DNA of 38,792 nucleotides from an uncultured Oscillibacter sp. Its GTDB lineage: Bacteria > Bacillota > Clostridia > Oscillospirales > Oscillospiraceae. The notes under the pieces were generated by a model. The model saw only the letters and a program-made list of their open reading frames with translations, was not told where the DNA came from and searched no databases. The first letter of the stretch is position 1. Every line of letters starts with the position of its first letter. The position numbers were made by a program, and so were the translations under genes. The stretch is taken from contig CANDBG010000019.1 in assembly GCA_947382875.1 (NCBI GenBank), positions 1 through 38,792 on the forward strand, in the 5' to 3' direction. Below are positions 1-5,717 of this stretch, in pieces.

Positions 1-1285
1 TGTCCCGGATGCGCTGGCGCTTGGTGGCTTTCAGCTCCTCCTGGAGGTCCGCCAGTACCGCCTCCAGGTTGGAGGCGCTCTGCTCCGTCTCGGCTACGTC
101 CTCGTCCTCTTTGGCAAGGCCGGCGTTTAACCGTTCCAGCATGGCGGCGGAGTTGTCCTTGACCTTTCGGACATAGATTTTCAGCAACTCATCTAGCTTG
201 TCCACCCGGATATGGTGGCTGGTGCAGCCCTTGAGCCCCCGGCGGTGGTACGTTCCGCAGCGGTAGGCGTCCCGGATGTCCCGGCGGCTCATGGCGAACA
301 TGGGGGCCCCGCAGTCACCGCACTCCAGGAAGCCGGAATAGACGTTGTCATATTTTTTCTGCCCCCGGTAATGGGCGGTGGACCGGCTCTCCCGTAGGGC
401 CCGGGCCGTGGCAAAGGTACGGTAGTCAATAATTTCCTGGTGGTGGTGCTCCAGGACGATATGCTCCTGCTCGTCCTGCTTGATTTCTTTCCCGTTGATT
501 TTCCGCCGGGCGTACTTCCCCTGCCGGAGGGTGCCGATGTAGAAGTCGTTGTCCAAAATCCCCTGCACCGTCACAATGGCCCAGGCGGGCTTGACGGAGC
601 GGCGGTATTCCTCTCCCGCCGCCTCCTTGCGGTCCCGTTCCGCCATACGGGGGGTGGGGATGTCCTCGTCAGTGAGCTGGTTGGCAATTTTTTTGTAGCC
701 CCAGCCGTCAATGTAGAGTTGGAAAATTCTGCGGACAATTTCCGCCTCCGTGGGAACCACCTCAAACTCCTGCCGCTTGTTGATGATGTAACCGTAGGGA
801 GCGGCGCAGATCCATTTCCCGTCCTGCTGGCGGCGCTTGATGACCGATTTCACTTTTTTGCTGGTGTCGGTAACCGGCATTTCGTTAATCAGGAATTGGA
901 ACTGGATTTTCAGCCAGTCGTCATCGTTGGGGAAGTCAATCCCGTCTCCGATGGAGATAATCCGGGCCCCCGCATCCCGGAGGTCCTCCAGCTCCACCAG
1001 CCCCCGGCTGTTCCGGCGGGAGAAGCGGGAAAAGTCCTTGATAATGAGGATATCCTTTTGATGGGACATCAGCTCCCGGCGCATGGACTGGTAGCCCTCC
1101 CGCTGCTCGAAGGTGTACCCGGAGCGGTCCCGGTCCTCATAGAAGGTCAGGGTACTGCCGGGAAACTTCTGGCGCACGAAGTCCTCAATAATGGCCTTCT
1201 GGTTCTCAATGGAGGTGTTGTCCCGGTCCAGTTCCTCGTCTACGGAGATGCGGCAGTATCCGGCGATGTTAAAGCGTTCAATCAT
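1..1285 (-). CDS. Large serine recombinase (partial, 3' end off-window)
   Basis: The minus-strand frame is open for 428 codons from an ATG at 1285 to the window edge, so the C-terminus is missing. The N-terminal resolvase domain (about residues 1-150) shows GYCRISVDEE, where the Ser is the expected nucleophile, then YEDRDRSGYTFEQREGY and the KDFSRFSRR motif. A recombinase domain follows (about 160-270), then a zinc ribbon near 305-345 (CGDCG, later Cys residues in YRCGTYH and KGCTSH) and the start of a charged coiled coil. This is the layout of the integrases of Tn4451/Tn5397-like elements, which cut and join attachment sites as synaptic tetramers. Its start overlaps the 3' end of the RhuM gene by 8 bp, implying translational coupling. 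No attachment site could be placed because one element end lies outside the window. Confidence 0.93.
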   Translation of the reverse strand, partial: MIERFNIAGYCRISVDEELDRDNTSIENQKAIIEDFVRQKFPGSTLTFYEDRDRSGYTFEQREGYQSMRRELMSHQKDILIIKDFSRFSRRNSRGLVELEDLRDAGARIISIGDGIDFPNDDDWLKIQFQFLINEMPVTDTSKKVKSVIKRRQQDGKWICAAPYGYIINKRQEFEVVPTEAEIVRRIFQLYIDGWGYKKIANQLTDEDIPTPRMAERDRKEAAGEEYRRSVKPAWAIVTVQGILDNDFYIGTLRQGKYARRKINGKEIKQDEQEHIVLEHHHQEIIDYRTFATARALRESRSTAHYRGQKKYDNVYSGFLECGDCGAPMFAMSRRDIRDAYRCGTYHRRGLKGCTSHHIRVDKLDELLKIYVRKVKDNSAAMLERLNAGLAKEDEDVAETEQSASNLEAVLADLQEELKATKRQRIRD

Positions 1286-2030
1286 GGGCTGGGGTCCTCT
1301 CCTCTCTGCCTATGTATCTGTTCAGGGTGCTAAGCCAGTTATTCATGTACAGGAGTTGACCGTTTTCCTCTGCGACTTCCGCGTAGTCGAACATCCCGTG
1401 AGAGATCGCTTCAGTGCGAGACTTTTCTGTACTGTCGGCCTTGGGCAGCAGGGAACTCCAAATCACAGTATAAAATGCGTTCGTGGTCTCGCTGTTTTTG
1501 TCGTAGTCGTAGCTGCACTGTTCAAAGATGTCGGCGATTTTCTGGTAGGCTCGGCGCTCGCTGGCCCGGATTTCCCGGATGCGTTCCAGCAATTCGTCGA
1601 AGTAGTCGCGGCCAAAGGGACGGCCGTTTTTCATCAGGTCGTCATTGAGGACGAAGCCTTTTTGGATGTACTCTTTCAGGGCCTTTGTAGCCCACTGGCG
1701 GAATCGGGTGGCCTTCTTGGAGTTTACCCGGTAACCTACGGCGATGATGGCGTCCAGGTTATAGAAATCCATGGTGCGCTTGACAGAGCGTCCACCCTCG
1801 TTTTGAACTGTTTCCATTTTGGAAACAGTTGCGTCCCGGTCAAGCTCTTCCTCTTCGTAGATATTTTGCAGATGCTTGGAAATAGCGGGAACATTTACAT
1901 CAAATAGTTCTGCCATAGCCTTTTGAGTCTGCCAAAAGGTCTCGTCCTTAAAAACTACGCTGACGAACTCTTTTTCTCCTCCGCTGTTATAGAGCAGGAT
2001 TTCTCCCGCCTTGCCGCATTCCTGGCTCAT
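1278..2030 (-). CDS. RhuM family protein, internally shortened
   Basis: The N-terminal two thirds matches the RhuM (Virulence_RhuM) family, a DNA-binding-like protein common on mobile elements whose molecular role is unclear. Typical stretches are FWQTQKAMAELF, NVPAISKHLQNIY, YNLDAIIAVGYRVNS and ATRFRQWATKALKEYI. Family members are usually about 330 residues; this one has 250. The family-typical middle of the C-terminal half is absent: FYTVI is followed by about 20 unrelated residues and then the usual DYAE-type ending, so an in-frame deletion is likely. The start is set at the ATG at 2030, preceded by GGGAGGGG at good spacing; an upstream in-frame start at 2063 lacks a ribosome site. The stop overlaps the recombinase start, so the two are probably made from one message. 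Confidence 0.82.
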   Translation of the reverse strand: MSQECGKAGEILLYNSGGEKEFVSVVFKDETFWQTQKAMAELFDVNVPAISKHLQNIYEEEELDRDATVSKMETVQNEGGRSVKRTMDFYNLDAIIAVGYRVNSKKATRFRQWATKALKEYIQKGFVLNDDLMKNGRPFGRDYFDELLERIREIRASERRAYQKIADIFEQCSYDYDKNSETTNAFYTVIWSSLLPKADSTEKSRTEAISHGMFDYAEVAEENGQLLYMNNWLSTLNRYIGREERTPAHD

Positions 2031-2083
2031 TGGTCCCCTCCCATCAATTTTAATTCTATTCAAGAACGTCGTTTACAGATAAT

Positions 2084-2112
2084 ATTGTATCATTCTTTGC
2101 GGTAAAAAGCAA
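2084..2112 (-). promoter_or_regulatory. Predicted sigma-A-type promoter for the rhuM-recombinase pair
   Basis: On the minus strand, TTGCTT (2112-2107) and TACAAT (2089-2084) are separated by 17 bp, with a TGA extension just before the -10 box. The RhuM start lies about 50 bp downstream. Confidence 0.55.
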
Positions 2113-2148
2113 CCAGAATTCCCGAACAGAACCGTGCGGTTTCACATC

Positions 2149-2186
2149 GCCCCCAAGGCCCTCCTCTGTGGGAGGGCCTTGGGGGC
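2149..2186. repeat. Perfect 16-bp hairpin after the small element gene
   Basis: GCCCCCAAGGCCCTCC (2149-2164) and its exact reverse complement (2171-2186) flank the 6-base loop TCTGTG. It lies just downstream of the 2195 stop codon and upstream of the rhuM promoter, so it could stop minus-strand transcription. No T-run follows on either strand, so it is not a textbook intrinsic terminator. Confidence 0.75.
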
Positions 2187-2194
2187 TTATGATT

Positions 2195-2455
2195 CTACCG
2201 GCACTCTCGCGTTTTCTGCTTCTTTTTCCGCTGGACCTCCTGCTCAGCAGAGCGTCTCCGGTTATAGAGGAGCAGTGCGCCAGTCTCTTCCTCCAGGTCC
2301 TGTGTCCCGGACAGGAACACGGCCACCATACATTTTTGCGCGGAGTAGTAGCGGGTCACCTCCCGCAGTTTTGCCTGGGCGACTGGGTCGGTCCTCTCCG
2401 CTTTGGTGAGCCAGACCTCCACCAGCTTGCTGTTTTCATGGGGATTAACTTCCAA
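2195..2455 (-). CDS. Small mobile-element protein of unknown function
   Basis: An 86-residue, charged, soluble protein containing KLVEVWLTKAERTDP, a VAVFLSG segment and an ALLLYNRRR motif before a very basic tail. From memory, similar small proteins occur between mobilization and recombinase genes on Clostridia integrative elements, but I know of no function. It starts with TTG at 2455; an AAAGGA sequence lies about 13 bases upstream, rather far. A perfect hairpin follows its stop. There is no membrane segment and no recognised domain. Confidence 0.6.
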   Translation of the reverse strand: MEVNPHENSKLVEVWLTKAERTDPVAQAKLREVTRYYSAQKCMVAVFLSGTQDLEEETGALLLYNRRRSAEQEVQRKKKQKTRECR

Positions 2456-2651
2456 ATGCGTGGGCCCGTCCTTTCTCTGATTTATGTTGGAAGTATTTTC
2501 CGTTTCTTTTGCGTTTCCTATGCGCGAAACGGAACCTATTTCTCAGAAAAAGGCAGAGCAGACGCGGGGAATTGATTGGCCTGTCTATGGTCGAAACCTC
2601 CTCTCGTGACAGTCTTGCCAATTTGAACGTTCCATGTTTGGTTCATTTCAC

Positions 2652-2708
2652 GTGGGGCATACAACCCCACTCTCCTGGATCGAGGCCCACACTGGGCCTC
2701 ACAAGGCC
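2652..2708. repeat. Cluster of three short palindromes between mob genes
   Basis: The 261-base gap 2456-2716 holds no convincing gene. It contains GTGGGG/CCCCAC (2652-2670, 7-base loop), GAGGCCCA/TGGGCCTC (2682-2700, 3-base loop) and GGCCT/AGGCC (2695-2708), which partly overlaps the second. They follow the stop of the downstream MobC-like gene. They could end mob transcription or be part of a transfer origin. This is where a relaxase gene is expected in related elements, and none is present. Confidence 0.5.
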
Positions 2709-2716
2709 AAGAAATG

Positions 2717-3070
2717 CTATTTTTGAGCCGCGAGCAGATAAACTTCCTCGCAGAGCTTGTCCGTCAGAAAAAGTATCTGCGCGACCGCTCTAGCGTCCAA
2801 CTCCTTGGTCCGCTGATGGCGGGTAATCTGCTGTATGTTGGAATAGATTTTGTTAAGACTTGCGTGGAGGGCGCGATTCAACTCTCGCGAACGCCCCTTG
2901 AATGGATCTTCGATGATCAACTTGCGGAAATAATTTGTGCTGTTCAGCGGAGTCAGTTTCATATATCTCTGTAGCTGCTGAAACTGGACATCCGTCATGC
3001 GAACGGCAATATTCCGGCTGTTGTCCCCCATAGGGCCTCGCACTTTCCGCCGTTTTCGGTTATGAAACAC
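2717..3070 (-). CDS. MobC-like relaxosome accessory protein (second copy)
   Basis: A 117-residue basic protein with an N-terminal ribbon-helix-helix-like segment (NIAVRMTDVQFQQLQRYM), then TNYFRKLIIEDPF and a helical C-terminal half (LNRALHASLNKIYSNIQQI). This matches the MobC type of mobilization protein, which binds near the nick site and helps the relaxase open oriT. The start is a GTG at 3070, with GAAGGGAT about 8 bases upstream; it overlaps the preceding mob gene by 11 bp, implying coupled translation. The relaxase normally found next to such genes is absent from the window, so the protein may act with a relaxase supplied by another element, or be a leftover. Confidence 0.75.
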   Translation of the reverse strand: MFHNRKRRKVRGPMGDNSRNIAVRMTDVQFQQLQRYMKLTPLNSTNYFRKLIIEDPFKGRSRELNRALHASLNKIYSNIQQITRHQRTKELDARAVAQILFLTDKLCEEVYLLAAQK

Positions 3071-3410
3071 GAAGGTATCCCTTCTTTCTCAGTGCGTAGA
3101 TATGTTCGTAAATCTCCATCAGAAGTTGGACCGTCCGCCGGAGCTCCTCCGCCGTGCCGTAGCCGCTGTTAAACTCCTTTGCGATGGCGTTGATCTCCCG
3201 GCCCGCTTTGTCCATAAAGTGGATCAGCTCCCAGGTTTCCTGCTCCCGGTGCAGTGTAGGGCGGTTCGTCTCCAGCTGTGTCATTAGCCATGCGTTGGCA
3301 GATAGCCCAGCGGCCGCACTTTTTTCTTTCAAAAGCCTGTACTCTTTCGCACTCATGCGGACGCAGGTGCGGTGTGTTTGATTGCTTATGGTCTTGCTCC
3401 TTTCTTTCAC
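3060..3410 (-). CDS. MobC-like relaxosome accessory protein (first copy)
   Basis: A protein of up to 116 residues with a ribbon-helix-helix-like N-terminus (TCVRMSAKEYRLLKEKSAAAG), then LSANAWLMTQLE and a conserved-looking C-terminal helix (DKAGREINAIAKEFN, LRRTVQLLMEIY), typical of bacterial mobilization proteins of the MobC group. It is the first gene after the palindromic oriT-like region and overlaps the next mob gene by 11 bp. The start is uncertain: the GTG at 3410 has no ribosome site, whereas AAAGGAG sits 7 bases before an ATA codon at 3389, raising the possibility of a rare ATA start that would give a 109-residue protein. Confidence 0.75.
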   Translation of the reverse strand: MKERSKTISNQTHRTCVRMSAKEYRLLKEKSAAAGLSANAWLMTQLETNRPTLHREQETWELIHFMDKAGREINAIAKEFNSGYGTAEELRRTVQLLMEIYEHIYALRKKGYLRVS

Positions 3411-3419
3411 AGCAATGGT

Positions 3420-3530
3420 ATTTTCCGCCAGTCGGCGGCATTGGGGTCAGGGGATTGCCCCTGCAAGATGCATTTTGACATCAAAATGCGATGCTTGCGT
3501 TCCCTTTGACGGAGGATTCTCTCGATTTTT
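3420..3530. other. Putative origin of transfer (oriT-like palindrome array)
   Basis: Directly upstream of the paired MobC-like genes are three nested-size palindromes in 65 bases: CCGCC/GGCGG (3425-3438), CAGGGG/CCCCTG around ATTG (3448-3463), and GCATTTTGA/TCAAAATGC with a 2-base loop (3470-3489). Inverted repeats beside mobC are the usual oriT signature in Firmicute integrative elements. The nick site cannot be assigned from sequence alone. Confidence 0.55.
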
Positions 3531-3594
3531 CTAGGGTTTTTTTGTGCTTATTTTCTTATCGTGACTCCAGCATTCTGCGATTCTAGAAAATTGT

Positions 3595-3622
3595 AAGAGG
3601 GTGTCATGTGTGACACCTTCTT
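3595..3622. terminator. Inverted repeat / possible bidirectional terminator after the ParB-like gene
   Basis: Arms AAGAGGGTGTCA and TGACACCTTCTT flank a TGTG loop; one position is a mismatch (a G-T wobble when read on the plus strand). The core TCATGTG-(TG)-ACACC recurs at 3662-3672, across the stop codon of the ParB-like gene. It could be a terminator or a pair of protein-binding sites. Confidence 0.45.
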
Positions 3623-3660
3623 AGCAATTTTTAGCCCTTTCCCTGAAAAAAATGGGTGCA

Positions 3661-4563
3661 TCATGTGACACCCTGCCCTGTGATTTTCGCCGGTAAGATA
3701 GTATTTTTGAGAATATCACCGATGGTTTGGAAGGTCTGGGCCAACTCATAGGACTCCTGTATGGAATCTTCGATTTCCTCCGGTTTCATGCGGGTGCCCT
3801 CTGTCCAATAGTGGACATTTTCTACCGATGGTGTCAGCAGAACCGCTTTTTCGTATGCTTTGCAGAAAAGAGCGGCAATTTTTTCTCTTTGATCTGCTTC
3901 TATATCGATTTGCTTCACTTCCCGCACAGCCGCTAGTATCTCAGCAACAGCATTTTCCTGTTCTTCCAACGGCAGTTCCTGCACAGCTTTCAGGATTTCC
4001 CAGCCGCGATTCACCGAAATTTCTTTACTGCTCAAAGCGTCTTTCAGGACCTGCGGAGCACGGTCTGTTAGCTGTGCGATCCGTCCCATGGTCTGTTCCC
4101 CGATCCCCACTGTTTGGGCCATCTCCTTACGGGTATCTATTGGACCATAGCATTTCGGCGAATTCATCGAAAGGTCCGTCCGACGGCCCTGACTGCTTTT
4201 GGCCCTTGCCTCCAACTCCGGTTTCAATTTCAGAGCGATTTGTCCCAGTTCCCAAAGGGATAAGTTTCTGCGGCTTTGCTGTGTGTCCAGCGCCCACTGT
4301 TTGGCCTCCAGCAGGTCTCGGAAAGAAAACATCAGCATTTTGAATGGCAGGCCGTGTTTTTCGCAAATGCGGAATCGGTTGTGTCCATCAATGATGATGC
4401 GCTCCTCGTTGATGATAATTGGGGAATAGTAGCCGTTTTCCAGAATGTCTCTCTCCAACGCAGAAAATTGCTCCACGATTAACGGTGGGAGTAGTTCTTC
4501 CATCTCCGATAGGACAACTGGCGTCAATTCGGAGCTTTTGTATTTGGTTTGTGTGTTGTGCAA
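3661..4563 (-). CDS. ParB-like (ParB/Srx N-terminal domain) element protein
   Basis: A 300-residue protein whose N-terminal third carries the ParB/sulfiredoxin-type fold signature: ALERDILENGYYSPIIINEE followed by IIIDGHNRFRICEKHG, equivalent to the GERR-type box of ParB. The central part (RKEMAQTVGIGEQTMGRIAQL) is a helix-turn-helix like the ParB DNA-binding domain, and the rest is helical. Such proteins on integrative elements act in partition or maintenance, or regulate element genes. No ParA ATPase gene is near, so classical segregation is unproven. The start is a TTG at 4563 with AAAGGA about 10 bases upstream. Nothing visible suggests a frameshift. Confidence 0.82.
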   Translation of the reverse strand: MHNTQTKYKSSELTPVVLSEMEELLPPLIVEQFSALERDILENGYYSPIIINEERIIIDGHNRFRICEKHGLPFKMLMFSFRDLLEAKQWALDTQQSRRNLSLWELGQIALKLKPELEARAKSSQGRRTDLSMNSPKCYGPIDTRKEMAQTVGIGEQTMGRIAQLTDRAPQVLKDALSSKEISVNRGWEILKAVQELPLEEQENAVAEILAAVREVKQIDIEADQREKIAALFCKAYEKAVLLTPSVENVHYWTEGTRMKPEEIEDSIQESYELAQTFQTIGDILKNTILPAKITGQGVT

Positions 4564-4979
4564 ATCACCATTCCTTTCAGTTTGATTTTTGAGCTTTCGC
4601 CGTTCTACCCAATCCGGTTCCTGACAGGCAACCCTGCTCGGCGCTGTGTCGTGTTTCTTTTCTCGGCTCGCTCGTTCAAACTGAAGTCATGGCAAACTCT
4701 CCCGAAAAGTATCTGATTGGACGGTCATTCAATTGTATGTAATTCAGAAATTTCCACACGCCCTGTGACAGCCATGATAACTGTAACGATGCCTGGCATA
4801 TCACCCAGCCCTTGAAAAAGCTGTCGCAGCGGTCACAGTCGTCACGTCGGGGCCGATTCCGAGGTTAGTCGAATCCTCCTTCCAGCATGAGTACGGTCGC
4901 TCTCGTAGCGGATGTAATTTCCTCCAGAGACTTCTCTGAAGGATTGCATTCATTCACATAGTATACTCCTTTCTACATT
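4564..4979. other. Intergenic stretch with no recognised gene
   Basis: This gap between the ParB-like gene and the regulator operators has stops in all frames and no domain-like translation. It presumably holds the promoter for the ParB-like gene, but I see no strong -35/-10 pair. Confidence 0.5.
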
Positions 4980-5026
4980 AAGCATAAATGCTTAGTTTTC
5001 TAAAATTATACTAAGCGCAGTTGCTT
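4980..5026. promoter_or_regulatory. Two operator-like dyads upstream of the Xre regulator
   Basis: AAGCATAAATGCTT (4980-4993) and AAGCGCAGTTGCTT (5013-5026) share the pattern AAGCR-N4-TGCTT. Their centres are 33 bp apart, about three helical turns, so two dimers would sit on the same DNA face. They lie between the divergent ParB-like and regulator genes, and the likely ligand is the Xre-family protein encoded just downstream. Confidence 0.6.
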
Positions 5027-5077
5027 TTGTCAAGTGTTTTTCACAAAAAGGCAAAACAAAAATATTTAAGTCCTCTC

Positions 5078-5106
5078 TTGAATGATCTAAACTTATCTGC
5101 TATACT
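5078..5106 (+). promoter_or_regulatory. Predicted promoter of the Xre regulator
   Basis: TTGAAT (5078-5083) and TATACT (5101-5106) are 17 bp apart, with a TGC extension before the -10 box. The regulator start codon is about 30 bp downstream. Confidence 0.65.
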
Positions 5107-5134
5107 ACTCTATATTGAAAATGAAACGGAGTTG

Positions 5135-5668
5135 ATGAGTATGGCGATAGGAGAACGAATTCGCTTTTTCCGCACCATGCGGGGCATGACTCAAAAATCT
5201 CTCGGGATGCTGTTGGGTTTCCCGGAGAAATCCGCCGATGTTCGGTTGGCACAGTATGAGACTGGAACTCGAACGCCAAAGGCGGATTTGACCGCTTCCC
5301 TGGCCCATACGCTGGATGTGTCTCCCAAGGCACTGGCGGTGCCGGATATTGATAGTTTTATCGGTCTAGCGCATACCCTGTTTACTTTGGAAGATGTTTA
5401 TGGGCTGAGGGTATGCAGTGATGCGGAGGGTGTCTGTTTGCGGATGGACTCATCGAAAAGCCGCGTTGCTGACGAGCTTTTCAAAATTCTGGCGGCTTGG
5501 TGTGAGCAGGCCTCCAGGTTGGAAAATGGAGAGATTACCCAGGAGGAATATGATCGGTGGCGGTATTACTATCCCGAATTTGACACCACTCAGCATTGGG
5601 TAAAAATCCCCTCTCAGACTCTGAGTGACACACTGGCAAGGTCATTTAAAGATAAACTGGATTCGTAA
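5135..5668 (+). CDS. Xre-family helix-turn-helix regulator
   Basis: A 177-residue protein. Residues about 5-65 form an Xre/Cro-type helix-turn-helix (GERIRFFRTMRGMTQKSLG, LAQYETGTRTPKADLTASLA, VSPKALAVPDI). The C-terminal part (LFTLEDVYGLRVC, CEQASRLENGEITQEEYDRW) is a helical domain that I cannot name. The start is the ATG at 5135 or the one at 5141; GGAG lies 3 or 9 bases upstream, which slightly favours the second. The frame is open further upstream to 5021, but the promoter at 5078-5106 rules that out. It is transcribed away from the ParB-like gene and probably represses one or both divergent promoters through the paired AAGCR-N4-TGCTT sites. Its 3' end meets the helicase operon at a shared terminator. 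Confidence 0.85.
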   Translation: MSMAIGERIRFFRTMRGMTQKSLGMLLGFPEKSADVRLAQYETGTRTPKADLTASLAHTLDVSPKALAVPDIDSFIGLAHTLFTLEDVYGLRVCSDAEGVCLRMDSSKSRVADELFKILAAWCEQASRLENGEITQEEYDRWRYYYPEFDTTQHWVKIPSQTLSDTLARSFKDKLDS

Positions 5669-5670
5669 GC

Positions 5671-5717
5671 AAAAAGAACTGGCCAGCTCCAACAAGGGAG
5701 CCGGCCAGCTCTTCTTT
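5671..5717. terminator. Bidirectional terminator between regulator and helicase operon
   Basis: A GC-rich hairpin (AACTGGCCAGCTCC pairing with GGAGCCGGCCAGCTC, with a small bulge) is flanked by AAAAAG on the left and CTTCTTT on the right. It lies between two convergent genes and overlaps the helicase stop codon. Confidence 0.8.

Noticed and set aside
5021-5134. N-terminal extension of the Xre regulator from a TTG at 5021
   Set aside because: The region contains the promoter and an operator, and the downstream ATG pair has a ribosome site.
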